Positions 34,700 to 44,247 of a stretch of DNA of 64,000 bases are shown here, one piece after another (within the stretch, counting starts at the first letter, position 1; each line of letters begins with the position of its first letter). Position numbers and translations under genes: made by a program. The notes under the pieces are model-generated. The model saw only the letters and a list, made by a program, of their open reading frames with translations. It did no database searches and had not been told where the DNA came from. The DNA is from Bacillota bacterium (GTDB lineage: Bacteria; Bacillota; Clostridia; Peptostreptococcales; Anaerovoracaceae). The stretch is taken from the NCBI GenBank assembly GCA_019420305.1, contig JAHZHL010000015.1, positions 1 through 64,000 of the forward strand, in the 5' to 3' direction.

Positions 34700-36922
34700 C
34701 TATTCCTTTCCCTCTTCCGGTATGTACCGGGAAAGAGGCGCGATGCCTGCCGCCAGTTTTTTCAGCGATCCGTCCCGGAAGGACACCTGAATGATTTTCC
34801 CGTCCGTCTTTTCGACGATGCCCCTGCCGAACTTGGGATGCACCACTTCCTCTCCGGGTTGAAACGCTTCGGCCGCGGTCTCCCTTCTCTCTTTTACCTG
34901 CCGCTTGACATATTTCAGCTGTTCAAAAGGATTCGCCGGTTTTGCCCCTCCGTATCCGTCCAGAGAGACCGGGGTCCTGGAATCTTTCTTTTTCTCAAAT
35001 ACAGCGTCCCCGTCCAGCAGTTTTTTATCCATTTCCCGCAAGAACTGAGACTCTCTGGTAAAGTCGGTCTTTCCGTAAAGGGTCCGCATGCTGGCGCTTG
35101 TCAGCCAGAGACGTTCTTTCGCCCTAGTCATTCCCACATAGCACAGCCGGCGCTCCTCTTCCAGTCCGTCTTCCCGGTCAAACGCTCTCCATCCCGGAAA
35201 CAGTCCGTCCTCCATGCCCGGCAGGAACACGAAAGGAAATTCCAGACCTTTGGCGCTGTGCATGGTCATCAGCACCACCGCGTTTTCGTTTTCATCGTGA
35301 TTATCCACTTCCGATAAAAGGGCGATCCGTTCCATAAAGTCCGAGAGAGACAACTGACCGTCGTCCTTTTCATAGTTGTAAATAACCGACTTGAATTCCA
35401 TAAGGTTTTCAATGCGCCCTTCTGCCTCCAGGGTGTTCTGGTCTTCCAGAGCCTTCAGGTATCCGGTCTGCACCAGCAGGCCGTCGTAAATATCCGACAC
35501 CCTGAGATTTTCCTGCTCCCGGCTGTATTCCTGTATCGTCTCCACCATCTGCCGGAGACCCGCGGCCGCTTTAGCAGACAGACTGCCCACCACCTCTTCA
35601 TCGGTCAGCGTCTGAAACAGGCTTTCGCCCCGCACGCCTGCCAGCGCCTGCAGCTTGTCCACAGTCTTTGCCCCTACTCCCCGCTTGGGCTCATTGATAA
35701 TCCGCAGCAGCGCCAGATCATCGGAAGGATTCTGCACCAGCCGCATATAGCTGACAATATCCTTGACCTCCTTGCGGTCGTAATACCGCAGTCCGCCCAG
35801 TACGCGGTAAGGGATGTCCCGCCTGGACAGTGCTTCCTCAAAGGTTCGGGACTGGGCATTGGTACGGTAGAGAATGGCAAAATCACTGTACCTGCGGTCT
35901 TTTGTCTTCAGACGGTCAATTTCCTGGGCCACATAGCGAGCTTCATCCCGCTCATCGTCCGCCCGGTAATAAGTAATCTTACTGCCCGGCTCCTTCTCGG
36001 TCCAAAGTTTTTTATCCTTTCTCCCATAATTCTTCTCAATCACTGAATGGGCAGCTGCCAGAATATTTCCCGTAGAACGGTAATTCTGTTCCAGCTTTAT
36101 TATTTTCGCGTTCTTAAAGTCTTTTTCAAACTCTAAAATATTACGGATATCCGCGCCTCTCCATTGGTAGATGCACTGATCGTCATCTCCCACCACGCAG
36201 ATATTGCCGTTTCTTTCCGCCAGCATTTTCACAAAGGTGTACTGGATAAAATTCGTATCCTGATACTCATCCACCATGATATATTCAAATCGCTGCTGAT
36301 ATTCCAGCAGCGCCGCCTCGTCCTTCTGAAAAACGCGCACCGTATTGAGCAGCAGATCGTCAAAATCCATGGCATTGTTTTTCTTCAGCAGTTTTTCGTA
36401 ATCCCGGTATACCTGATGAATGATCTTTGTTTTCGGATCTTCGCCGTAGGCGCGAAGATAGTCGTCCGGTCCCAGGGCCTTTTCTTTGCAGTCGCTGATT
36501 ACGCTCAAAAAATAAGCCGGTGTATACCGCTTATCGTCCAGATTCAGTTCCTTTACGATCGACTTCATAGCCGCCTTCTGATCCGCCGGGTCGTACACGG
36601 CAAAATCCGTATCATAGCCCAGAAGTCCCGCGTGTTTTCTTAAAATCCGCAGACACGCGGAATGGAAGGTCAGAATCCACATGTTAATTCCGCTTCCGAT
36701 CAGGGCTTCCACCCGCTCCCGCATTTCTCCCGCCGCCTTATTGGTAAAGGTCACCGCTAAAATCCGATAGGGGCTCACGCCCTTTTCCTTAATCAGATAC
36801 GCGATCCGGTGGGTCATGGTACTCGTTTTTCCGCTTCCCGCGCCCGCTAAAATCAGGAGAGGCCCCTCTGTGTGCAGAGCTGCCTCTCTTTGCTGCGGAT
36901 TCAAATGATCCAGATAGTTCAT
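34700..36922 (-). CDS. pcrA: ATP-dependent DNA helicase PcrA/UvrD
   Basis: Superfamily 1A 3'-5' helicase in repair and replication restart. The 740 residues have Walker A LAGAGSGKTSTM (about 25-36), Walker B VDEYQDTN (about 221), the QNYRST motif, and VVLMTMHSAKGLEF with GMTRAKERLWLTSA in the C-terminal half. The C-terminal Tudor-like segment (VVHPKFGRGIVEK) is that of PcrA. It abuts ligA. Confidence 0.96.
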   Translation of the reverse strand: MNYLDHLNPQQREAALHTEGPLLILAGAGSGKTSTMTHRIAYLIKEKGVSPYRILAVTFTNKAAGEMRERVEALIGSGINMWILTFHSACLRILRKHAGLLGYDTDFAVYDPADQKAAMKSIVKELNLDDKRYTPAYFLSVISDCKEKALGPDDYLRAYGEDPKTKIIHQVYRDYEKLLKKNNAMDFDDLLLNTVRVFQKDEAALLEYQQRFEYIMVDEYQDTNFIQYTFVKMLAERNGNICVVGDDDQCIYQWRGADIRNILEFEKDFKNAKIIKLEQNYRSTGNILAAAHSVIEKNYGRKDKKLWTEKEPGSKITYYRADDERDEARYVAQEIDRLKTKDRRYSDFAILYRTNAQSRTFEEALSRRDIPYRVLGGLRYYDRKEVKDIVSYMRLVQNPSDDLALLRIINEPKRGVGAKTVDKLQALAGVRGESLFQTLTDEEVVGSLSAKAAAGLRQMVETIQEYSREQENLRVSDIYDGLLVQTGYLKALEDQNTLEAEGRIENLMEFKSVIYNYEKDDGQLSLSDFMERIALLSEVDNHDENENAVVLMTMHSAKGLEFPFVFLPGMEDGLFPGWRAFDREDGLEEERRLCYVGMTRAKERLWLTSASMRTLYGKTDFTRESQFLREMDKKLLDGDAVFEKKKDSRTPVSLDGYGGAKPANPFEQLKYVKRQVKERRETAAEAFQPGEEVVHPKFGRGIVEKTDGKIIQVSFRDGSLKKLAAGIAPLSRYIPEEGKE

Positions 36923-36933
36923 AGTTTCTCCTG

Positions 36934-37656
36934 TTACATAAAAATAAGTCTGTTCAGCAGAGTCATAAAAAACTCCACGCCCGGCGTCAGAATCAGATCC
37001 GTAATATCAAACAGAATCAGCGCCATCAGAATGAAAAATCCATTGTTGTAAATCGTATAATACAGATTGGTATGTTTAATATTGAAAATTTCGCTGATAA
37101 TGGAAAATCCGTCCAGCGGCGGCACCGGAATCAGATTGAAGATCATCAGCACCAGATTGATGTAAATGACATAGTACAAAATGGTCCACAGAATATTCCC
37201 GAAATCGCCGGTCAGAAAATCCACGCCTGTCACCATCAGAAGCACCTTTACAATCAGCGCGAACACCACTGCCACGATCAGATTCATCACCACCCCTGCC
37301 AGGGATACCAGCAGTTCATCCCGCCTGCGGTGTTTAAAGTTATTGGGATTGATTTCCACCGGCTGTCCCCAGCCGAATCCCGCGAACAGCAGCGCCACAA
37401 AACCGATAGGGTCAATATGCGCTTTCGGATTCACCGTCACTCTCCCCTGAAATTTCGGCGTCGGATCCCCCAGCTTCCACGCCACCCAGCCGTGGGCGAA
37501 TTCATGAAACGACAGACCGATAACAACCCCCGGTATAATCAGGATGGTCTGAATGAACCATTCCGCCGGACTCGAATACCGTCTCAGCGAAGTAAACAGC
37601 ATCAGCACCAGAAATATCAAAAATACAGGGTCAATTCTTCTTCTCAAATCCCTCAT
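36934..37656 (-). CDS. Site-2-type membrane metalloprotease (M50 family)
   Basis: A 240-residue polytopic protein. The zinc motif HEFAH (SFHEFAHGWVAW, about residue 50) and PVPPLDGFSII (about 180) supply the HExxH and third-ligand Asp of the compact YwhC-like M50 peptidases. About five to six membrane helices. First gene ahead of pcrA-ligA. Substrate not predictable. The ribosome binding site (AGAAAGAAAGG) is very close to the ATG. Confidence 0.88.
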   Translation of the reverse strand: MRDLRRRIDPVFLIFLVLMLFTSLRRYSSPAEWFIQTILIIPGVVIGLSFHEFAHGWVAWKLGDPTPKFQGRVTVNPKAHIDPIGFVALLFAGFGWGQPVEINPNNFKHRRRDELLVSLAGVVMNLIVAVVFALIVKVLLMVTGVDFLTGDFGNILWTILYYVIYINLVLMIFNLIPVPPLDGFSIISEIFNIKHTNLYYTIYNNGFFILMALILFDITDLILTPGVEFFMTLLNRLIFM

Positions 37657-37763
37657 CCTTTCTTTCTTACGATTGTAACCCTTATTCTATCACATGTTGC
37701 GTTTTTTTTGAATACAATAATTAAGAAATGGGTCCCTGTGGACCGGAGAGGAGAATCTGATTG

Positions 37764-38165
37764 ATGGAAAATCATTATATCTGTACCGACGTCTATACGG
37801 TACAGGCCGGCGACACCCTTTATTCCATTGCCCAGCGCTATCAGGTGGAAGTAGATCTGTTAATGCGGGCAAACCGGGTGAAAAATCCCTATAATCTGCG
37901 GATCGGCACAAAGCTCTGCATCCCCGGCCCTGTGGAGAACACTCCCGTTCCCCAGCCTCTGCCTGAGGTTGAGCCGGAAGAGTCGGAAGAACCCCAGGGC
38001 GGTGTGCCCGCCGGCTGCAAAACAGTCCATACGGTAAAAATGGGCGATACTCTTTATATGATCGCGAAAATGCACCACATCAGCCTGGATGCTCTGATGC
38101 GGGCAAACCCCGATATTGATCCTTACAACCTGCGGATTGGCACGAAGCTCTGCATCCCGGAATAA
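37764..38165 (+). CDS. Two-LysM protein without signal peptide
   Basis: A 133-residue protein with two LysM domains (about residues 10-54 and 88-132) joined by a Pro/Glu-rich linker. Both end in the near-identical segment PYNLRIGTKLCIP. LysM binds N-acetylglucosamine polymers such as peptidoglycan. No signal peptide or membrane helix is visible, so it may act in the mother-cell/spore-coat compartment (as SafA-type proteins do) or leave the cell by another route. The ATG at 37764 is chosen over a TTG one codon earlier. It is convergent with the cardiolipin synthase gene; a 12 bp bulged stem (38173-38186/38210-38222) lies across the junction. Confidence 0.85.
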   Translation: MENHYICTDVYTVQAGDTLYSIAQRYQVEVDLLMRANRVKNPYNLRIGTKLCIPGPVENTPVPQPLPEVEPEESEEPQGGVPAGCKTVHTVKMGDTLYMIAKMHHISLDALMRANPDIDPYNLRIGTKLCIPE

Positions 38166-38187
38166 ACAGCCGAAGGGGATCGCAAGG

Positions 38188-39663
38188 CTACAGAATATCC
38201 GAAAGCAGTCTTGCGACCCCTTCCTTGCACCGAATCCAGAGGGAACGCTCCGCGTACAGTTCTCTTGTAAGCTCGTGACAAGATTCCATATCCTTTTCAA
38301 AAATCGCCTCCAGCTTTCGCGCTTCCCGCGCGTCATAGATAATGGCATTCGCTTCGAAGTTCAAAACAAAACTGCGCCTGTCAAAGTTGGCGGATCCCAC
38401 GCTTGCCACTTCGCCGTCCACCATCAGAGTCTTCGCGTGCAGGAATCCGTTATCATAAATATACGCTCTGCCCCCCGACTGGATCAGCTCACCCACATAG
38501 GAATAGGTCGCCCAGTAAACAAAAATATGATCCGGCATACAGGGAATCATAATTCGGACGTCCACACCACTCTGAGCCGCCATTTTCAGCGATTCCAGAA
38601 TACTTTCGTCCGGTACGAAGTAGGGTGTCTGCAGATAAACATTTTTCCGCGCGGAAGTGATCATCTTCATATAGGCTCGCTTTACCGCCACCCGCTGGGA
38701 GTCGGGACCGCTGCTGACAATCTGCACTCCGCTCTTTCCCCCATCGATGACATCGCTGTAAAATGCCTGGGAAAGGACAAGCTTTTCTTTTGAAGCGAAC
38801 CGCCAGTCCAGAAGGAAGCGGGCATTAATATCGTGGACACAGTTTCCGGTCACCCGCAAATGGGTATCTCTCCAGAAGCCGAACTTCTTTTTCATCCCCA
38901 GATACTCTCTGGCGATATTAAAGCCGCCGATATAGCCGATACTCCCGTCGATGACTGCCAGCTTTCTGTGATTGCGGTAATTAAAACGGACATTGATAAA
39001 TTTCAGCTTTGGCGGGAAAAAGTAGGCCCGCTTCCCTCCCGCCCGGATAAAATCGCCCAGAACCCGGTCGTTAATCTGGCGGCTCCCCATCGCGTCCAGT
39101 AGCAAGCGAACCTCAACCCCCTCCCGCGCTTTCTGTGTCAGAGCCTGAAGGAATCTCCTCCCTACCGCGTCGTTTTTAATGATAAAATACATAATATTGA
39201 TGGAACTTTTAGCATTCTTAATATCCCGCATCAGGGAACGGAATTTATGTTTGCCTCCGGTCAAAATCGACACGCTGTTATTCTGCGTATAAAAGGATCC
39301 TCCGTACAGTCCGTTCAGATGAATCAGATCTTTCCACTCTTCCGCCTCCGGATTCACAAAAGAAAAGTTTCCGGATTTGATATCTTCCAGCTGGATACGC
39401 AGGCTTTCACTCAGCGCCCGCTCTTCGGAACTGGTCAGGCGGAAAATCTTTTTCCGCGCGATATTCTGGGAAAAAAGAAAATATAAAACAATTCCTGCTA
39501 TCGGAAGCAGGAATAGAATCATAATCCAGGCCAGGGCGGCTGAAGGGTTCTTTCGTTCAAGAAAAATGATCGTAAACGCGATCAGCAGATTTACGATGAA
39601 CAGTGTTGTTATAAATTCTGTGAAGTAAGGAATATCCCCCCACATCCCAAACCAGTCAACCAT
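38188..39663 (-). CDS. cls: Cardiolipin synthase
   Basis: Membrane phospholipase D-family enzyme that condenses two phosphatidylglycerols into cardiolipin. The 491 residues have two N-terminal membrane helices (about 15-38 and 45-66) and two HKD motifs: NHRKLAVIDG (about 232) and LHAKTLMVDG (about 410). Two adjacent ATGs (39666, 39663) follow GGAG; the second has the better spacing. Probably transcribed alone. Confidence 0.94.
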   Translation of the reverse strand: MVDWFGMWGDIPYFTEFITTLFIVNLLIAFTIIFLERKNPSAALAWIMILFLLPIAGIVLYFLFSQNIARKKIFRLTSSEERALSESLRIQLEDIKSGNFSFVNPEAEEWKDLIHLNGLYGGSFYTQNNSVSILTGGKHKFRSLMRDIKNAKSSINIMYFIIKNDAVGRRFLQALTQKAREGVEVRLLLDAMGSRQINDRVLGDFIRAGGKRAYFFPPKLKFINVRFNYRNHRKLAVIDGSIGYIGGFNIAREYLGMKKKFGFWRDTHLRVTGNCVHDINARFLLDWRFASKEKLVLSQAFYSDVIDGGKSGVQIVSSGPDSQRVAVKRAYMKMITSARKNVYLQTPYFVPDESILESLKMAAQSGVDVRIMIPCMPDHIFVYWATYSYVGELIQSGGRAYIYDNGFLHAKTLMVDGEVASVGSANFDRRSFVLNFEANAIIYDAREARKLEAIFEKDMESCHELTRELYAERSLWIRCKEGVARLLSDIL

Positions 39664-39702
39664 CATACTCTCCTCATGAGTCTGTTTTTTTCAATATAGC
39701 AT

Positions 39703-40476
39703 CTACAGGAGCATCCTGTCATTATTGATTTCAAATTTTTCAATGAGTTTTTCCACGGTCATGGCTTCCCGCTCCGCTCCCTGCAAATCCAGGACAATCT
39801 TTCCGTCCATCATCAGAATCGTCCGGTTCCCATGCTCCAGAGCCGCCTTCATATTATGGGTAATCATCAACGTGCACATATCCTCCCCTTCCGAAAAGCG
39901 GTCGGTCAGTTCCAGCACTTTTCTCGCGGCCGCGGGGTCGAGCGCCGCCGTATGCTCATCCAGCAGCAAAAGCTTGGGATCCGCGATTACCGCCATAAAC
40001 AGCGTCAGCGCCTGACGCTGTCCCCCCGAAAGAAGACGCGCCTTTTCCTTCATACGATCCTCAAGCCCCATATCCAGCAGACGCAGCTTTTCCCGGAACA
40101 GTTCCCGGTCTTTTCTGTTGATCCCTCGTTGAAGTCCCCGGCTTCTATTTTTGTTATAAGCGATGGACAGGTTTTCTTCGATGGTCATATCAAAGGCCGT
40201 CCCCTTCAGCGGGTCCTGGAACACTCTGCCAATCTGTTTTGCCCGCTTATGCTCCGGCAGACGGGTGATATCCTGCCCGTCCAGAATAATGGTTCCTTCG
40301 CCCACCGAATGAACACCCGCGATACAGTTCATCAGCGTGGATTTCCCCGCGCCGTTGCTGCCGATAATGGTTACAAAATCACCGGACGCGAGAGACAAAT
40401 CCACATGATCCAGCGCAGTCTTCTCATTAATCGTACCGGGGCTGAAAATTTTCGTAAGTCCTTTTATATCAAGCAT
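39703..40476 (-). CDS. trpZ: ABC transporter ATP-binding protein, tryptophan-type
   Basis: A 257-residue ABC ATPase. It has Walker A GSNGAGKST, a Q-loop within GRVFQDP, the signature LLSGGQRQAL, Walker B LLLLDEHTAALD and the H-loop ITHNM. It energises the importer formed with the two upstream genes. The symbol rests on the T-box with a Trp specifier ahead of the operon and the typical X-Y-Z order. The ATG at 40476 overlaps the permease end by 8 nt; a GTG at 40485 is a weaker alternative. Confidence 0.85.
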   Translation of the reverse strand: MLDIKGLTKIFSPGTINEKTALDHVDLSLASGDFVTIIGSNGAGKSTLMNCIAGVHSVGEGTIILDGQDITRLPEHKRAKQIGRVFQDPLKGTAFDMTIEENLSIAYNKNRSRGLQRGINRKDRELFREKLRLLDMGLEDRMKEKARLLSGGQRQALTLFMAVIADPKLLLLDEHTAALDPAAARKVLELTDRFSEGEDMCTLMITHNMKAALEHGNRTILMMDGKIVLDLQGAEREAMTVEKLIEKFEINNDRMLL

Positions 40477-41371
40477 TTCCCGCACCTCTTTTCTTTTTCC
40501 GCAGGGAGAAGCTTTCTCCCAGCACGCCCAGAGAAAGGGCGATAATGACGATTATCGCGGAAACCAGCTTCATATCCGAAGCCTGCATTCCAAAGGTCAG
40601 GGCAATGGCTAAGATAATCCGGTAGACGATTGCCCCCAGAGCTACCGCGATCAACCGTCTCAGCAGATTGCTGGTGCCAAAAATCACTTCTCCAATGATG
40701 ACTGATGCCAGGCCGATCACCACCATTCCGGTTCCCATGCCAATGTCCGAATAACCCTGATACTGAGCCAGCAGCCCTCCCGCGAGGCCGACAAAACCGT
40801 TGGAAACCGCTAGACCCAGAAGCTTCATGTTATCGCTGCTGATTCCGGAAGCCCGCACCATATCCTCGTTATCCCCCGTCGCCCGCAGCGCGAATCCGAC
40901 GCGGGTTTTCAGGAAGAAAAAGAAAATCGCGATGATCAAAGCCAGCACAATGACGCCTACGATCATCGACGCCCATTCCGCCGGAAACACCTCGGCGGCT
41001 TTGGAATAAAGGGTGTCGCTGGTGGTCAGAGGCAGATTTGCTCTGCCTCCCATAATCCGCAGATTAATCGAATACACGCCCAGCATAACCAGGATTCCTG
41101 CCAGAAGAGGCTGTATTTTCAGTTTTGTATTTAGAAGCGCGGTAATGGCGCCCGCGCAGGCGCCGCCCGCGAAAGCCGCGGCCAGCCCGATTAACGGATT
41201 CACTCCCATGCTGCACAGCATCGCCGAAGCCGCGGCTCCCGTGACAATGCTCCCATCCACGGTCAGATCCGGCGTGTTCAGCGTACGGAAGGATAAAAAC
41301 ACCCCCAGCGCCAGAACCGCATAGATCATTCCCAGTTCAACAGAACCTAAAATCGCATCTGCTGTTATCAT
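40469..41371 (-). CDS. trpY: ABC transporter permease, tryptophan-type
   Basis: A 300-residue integral membrane permease of the branched-chain/ribose type (BPD_transp_2). It has eight or more membrane helices and the FALRATGDNEDMVRASGI cytoplasmic loop (about residues 165-182) that docks the ATPase. The ATG follows GGAGAG. It sits between the binding protein (3 nt gap) and the ATPase (overlap), so one operon. Confidence 0.86.
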   Translation of the reverse strand: MITADAILGSVELGMIYAVLALGVFLSFRTLNTPDLTVDGSIVTGAAASAMLCSMGVNPLIGLAAAFAGGACAGAITALLNTKLKIQPLLAGILVMLGVYSINLRIMGGRANLPLTTSDTLYSKAAEVFPAEWASMIVGVIVLALIIAIFFFFLKTRVGFALRATGDNEDMVRASGISSDNMKLLGLAVSNGFVGLAGGLLAQYQGYSDIGMGTGMVVIGLASVIIGEVIFGTSNLLRRLIAVALGAIVYRIILAIALTFGMQASDMKLVSAIIVIIALSLGVLGESFSLRKKKRGAGNA

Positions 41372-41374
41372 CGC

Positions 41375-42367
41375 TTACTCTCCTAAATTTTCCGCGTCTT
41401 TCAGCACATCTTCCGGAATGGTGATTCCGATGGCGTCCGCGGTATTCTGATTCACATAAGCCTGCATATCATCCATCACCCGCACCGGCATGGAAGCAGG
41501 ATCCGCGCTGCCCAGCACTTCCGCCGCCATTTTGGCGGTCTCCGCGCCCAGGCTCTCATAATTGATGCCGTAAGTCGCAAGACCTCCGTCCGCTACCATG
41601 GAATCCGCGCCTACATAAAACGGAATCTTGGCGTCGGTGAATACTTTTGACGCTACCGACATAGCGCTTGCCACCGTATTGTCAATGGGCGAGAATACCG
41701 CGTCGCATTTTCCCGCCAGGCTCTGAGCCGCCTGCTGAATTTCGCTGGAATTCGTAACCGCCGCTTCCTCTACTTTCAGACCGTTTTTCTTGGCGTACGC
41801 TTTCAGGTCGTCGATAACGGAGGCGGAGTTCACTTCGCTGGAATTATAGAGCGCCCCGATGGTCTTGATATCCGGCGTAATCTGGAGTGCCAGTTCCATA
41901 ATCCGATCCGCGGAGACCAGATCCGAAGTTCCGGTAATGTTTCCTCCCGGAGCGTCAAAATCCTCTACAAGTCCCGCAGCTACCGGATCCGTTACTGCGG
42001 AGAAAATAATTGGAATATCCTTTGTCTCTCCATAAGCCGCCTGCGCTGCCGGCGTAGAAATCGCGATAATGATGTCGCTCTCATCCGCTACAAAGTTCTG
42101 GCAGATGGTTTTCAGATTCGCCTGTTCGTTCTGGGCGTTCTGGTAATCGATGGTTACATTGACCCCATCGGTGTAGCCGTCTTCCTCCAGCTGGCTGATA
42201 ATGCTTTCCCGGATGGTATCCAGGGACGGATGCTCTACCAGCTGAACCAGTCCGATCCTAATGGTCGAGTCGCTGCTCTTTCCATCTCCGTTGGAACCGC
42301 ATCCTGCCAGCAGTCCGGTCAGAGCCATTACAAGCGCCAGTAACATTGCCACACGTTTCATTTTCAT
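41375..42367 (-). CDS. trpX: ABC transporter substrate-binding lipoprotein, tryptophan-type
   Basis: A 330-residue lipoprotein of the ABC_sub_bind (TrpX) family. The signal peptide ends in the lipobox LLAGC (cysteine at residue 23), followed by a Ser/Gly/Asp linker and the two-lobed binding fold starting IRIGLVQLVEHPSLD. IIIAISTPAAQAA and GALYNSSEVNS are typical family blocks. Tryptophan as ligand is inferred from the upstream T-box specifier UGG, not from binding residues. First gene of the operon. Confidence 0.86.
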   Translation of the reverse strand: MKMKRVAMLLALVMALTGLLAGCGSNGDGKSSDSTIRIGLVQLVEHPSLDTIRESIISQLEEDGYTDGVNVTIDYQNAQNEQANLKTICQNFVADESDIIIAISTPAAQAAYGETKDIPIIFSAVTDPVAAGLVEDFDAPGGNITGTSDLVSADRIMELALQITPDIKTIGALYNSSEVNSASVIDDLKAYAKKNGLKVEEAAVTNSSEIQQAAQSLAGKCDAVFSPIDNTVASAMSVASKVFTDAKIPFYVGADSMVADGGLATYGINYESLGAETAKMAAEVLGSADPASMPVRVMDDMQAYVNQNTADAIGITIPEDVLKDAENLGE

Positions 42368-42421
42368 TTTTCTATCTCCTTTTCTGCTTTTTTCGGATGT
42401 CCTCTGTCAGAAGGAGTTCAC

Positions 42422-42695
42422 AAAAAAACACTTATCCTCTTTACAAGGACAAGTGTCAACCTGCGGTACCACCTTGTTTGATGCTGCGCGCATCCTCTCT
42501 GCAGAGTGCCATCACACTCTTTGCCCGTTACGCCGGCTCCGCGTCTCCGCTACTTGGCGTTTTCCTTTGCCGTTCACTTCGCCCTCAGAGGCCCATTTGC
42601 TGAAACTGTCGTCTGTCCGGCTCTCACCACCCCGGATTCGCTGGGAAACCGCCCCTCAGCTTTACTCCCTCATCTTCGGTTTCGTATTTATATGC
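42422..42695 (-). promoter_or_regulatory. T-box riboswitch, tryptophan specifier
   Basis: The minus strand between the promoter and trpX is a T-box leader. Stem I carries GAGGGAGTAAAG (near 42675), a GGTGGTGAGAGCC segment, and the specifier region CAAATGGGCC with UGG at 42595-42593. The T-box AACAAGGTGGTACCGCAGG lies at 42478-42460. A terminator stem (ACACTTGTCCT/AGGATAAGTGT, 42457-42429) with seven T residues follows. Uncharged tRNA-Trp should stabilise the antiterminator and turn the transporter on. AUG is the only other plausible reading of the specifier. Confidence 0.9.
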
Positions 42696-42699
42696 ATTA

Positions 42700-42729
42700 A
42701 TCTTACCACTCTGCCAGGTGGCTTGTCAA
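42700..42729 (-). promoter_or_regulatory. Sigma-A promoter of the T-box/trpXYZ operon
   Basis: On the minus strand TTGACA (42729-42724), an 18 nt spacer and TAAGAT (42705-42700). The -35 box includes the TGA stop codon of the upstream MFS gene. Confidence 0.7.
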
Positions 42730-44111
42730 TCCTGTTTTTCAGATGGATTTCGCTTTAATGAAATAAATACGCCTGCTGTGCATGCAGCCGCAAACAAAAG
42801 AAAGGCTGTGCGCATCGTCTCTGTCAGCAGTTCCGCTCCCGCGTCCTCCAGCGCCTTTTCCCCCATGTGCAAGCGGACTACGACGGTAACCACAACCATA
42901 CTTAAGGTATGTCCCACAGACCTCATGGTCGCCAAAATGGAGGACGCCACTCCATAGTCCTTTTCCTCTACGCAAGACATAACCGCATTGGTGTTGGGAG
43001 AGGAAAAAAAGGCGAAGCCAACACCGGTGATCACCAGCGCCGCAAAGATGAAAAACAGAGAAGTCGTTTCACCGATTCCGGCAAAAAGAAACAATCCCCC
43101 GGCACACAGCGCCATTCCGATTGAAGACAGCAAAAATGGAGAAAAGCGATCGGAAATCCTGCCCGCGAGAGGTGACAGCAGCGCCATCAACGCCGGCTGC
43201 GCAATCAGAATAAAGCCTGCGGTCTGGGAACTGTACCCTTTCACTGCCTGCAAATAAATGGACAGCAGATAGCTGATGGCAAACGTCGCCCCATAATTCA
43301 AAAGCGCCGCCGCGTTGGCGCAGGCATAGGCCGGATTTTTACGGAATATCCGGACCTGTATCACCGGATGTTCCGTATGCAGCTGACGGTACACGAACAG
43401 GACGCCGATCGCGGCCCCCACGCCGGTCACCAGAAAAGGAAGCGTTCCCCGATCCAGTTCGGAAAGGCCGTACATGGTCAGAGTAATCATCGCCACATAC
43501 AGCAGGTTTCCCCGGATATCCCGCGGCTGCCGGCGGGAAGTGTTCTTTTTATCTGCGGGCAGGCGCAGCCAGGCAAGAAATAGGGCAACGGCTCCAATTA
43601 GAGCCGTCAGCGCGAAAATCGAGCGCCACCCCAGATGATAATTGAGGAATCCTCCGAGAACCGGCCCTGCTGAAAGCCCTGTATAGGTCGCCGCAATGGA
43701 ATAGCCCAGTATTTTCCCCCGTTCTTCTCCGGAAAAGGCGCCGATCAGCACCGGAATATTCGTACTGAAGATCATGGCGCCTCCGACCCCTTGTACAACC
43801 CGCAGCGCAATCAGCATCCAAAGGGAAACTCCGAATGCGGCGGCCCCGGAGCTGGCGCTGAAAATCAGAATCCCCACAGTTAGAATCCGTTTTCTTCCAG
43901 CCCCGTCCGCAAGTTTCCCAAATGGAACCGATAAAGCCGCTACGGTCAGCATATAGGCCGTTACCAGCCATCCGACAACCCCCGCGCTGACTCCGAAATA
44001 TCCTCCTAAATCCGGAATCGACAGATTCAGAGCGCTGCCGGTAAAGGTTGTCACAAAAGCGGTTATCACCACTACCAAAATCGTTGTTTTCTGCTCTCGT
44101 TTGTATTTCAT
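42726..44111 (-). CDS. MFS exporter, DHA2 (EmrB/QacA) family
   Basis: A 461-residue transporter with about 14 membrane helices. Family motifs are KLADGAGRKRILTVG (motif A, about residue 66) and YTGLSAGPVLGGFL (motif C, about 145). It is related to multidrug and aromatic-compound exporters; the substrate is unknown. No clear ribosome binding site precedes the ATG at 44111. It is divergent from the PAS gene at 44248 and ends where the trpXYZ promoter begins. Confidence 0.88.
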   Translation of the reverse strand: MKYKREQKTTILVVVITAFVTTFTGSALNLSIPDLGGYFGVSAGVVGWLVTAYMLTVAALSVPFGKLADGAGRKRILTVGILIFSASSGAAAFGVSLWMLIALRVVQGVGGAMIFSTNIPVLIGAFSGEERGKILGYSIAATYTGLSAGPVLGGFLNYHLGWRSIFALTALIGAVALFLAWLRLPADKKNTSRRQPRDIRGNLLYVAMITLTMYGLSELDRGTLPFLVTGVGAAIGVLFVYRQLHTEHPVIQVRIFRKNPAYACANAAALLNYGATFAISYLLSIYLQAVKGYSSQTAGFILIAQPALMALLSPLAGRISDRFSPFLLSSIGMALCAGGLFLFAGIGETTSLFFIFAALVITGVGFAFFSSPNTNAVMSCVEEKDYGVASSILATMRSVGHTLSMVVVTVVVRLHMGEKALEDAGAELLTETMRTAFLLFAAACTAGVFISLKRNPSEKQD

Positions 44112-44189
44112 AAGGTTAGTATGCGCGTTTTTCCAAAAAATACAGGCAATGTGTGGAATTTCCTAAATTCTAACAAACACTTACTTAAA

Positions 44190-44218
44190 TTGACAATTCA
44201 GCAGGGACACCTTATAAT
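44190..44218 (+). promoter_or_regulatory. Perfect-consensus sigma-A promoter
   Basis: TTGACA, a 17 nt spacer and TATAAT match the consensus exactly, 30 nt upstream of the PAS gene. Confidence 0.85.
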
Positions 44219-44247
44219 AAAATCAGGGTAATTATGAGGAAAAGAAT

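Noticed and set aside
38173..38222. Bulged 12 bp stem at the LysM/cls junction as a terminator
   Set aside because: The loop is long, one arm is inside the cls coding end and there is no T tract; mentioned only in the LysM entry.
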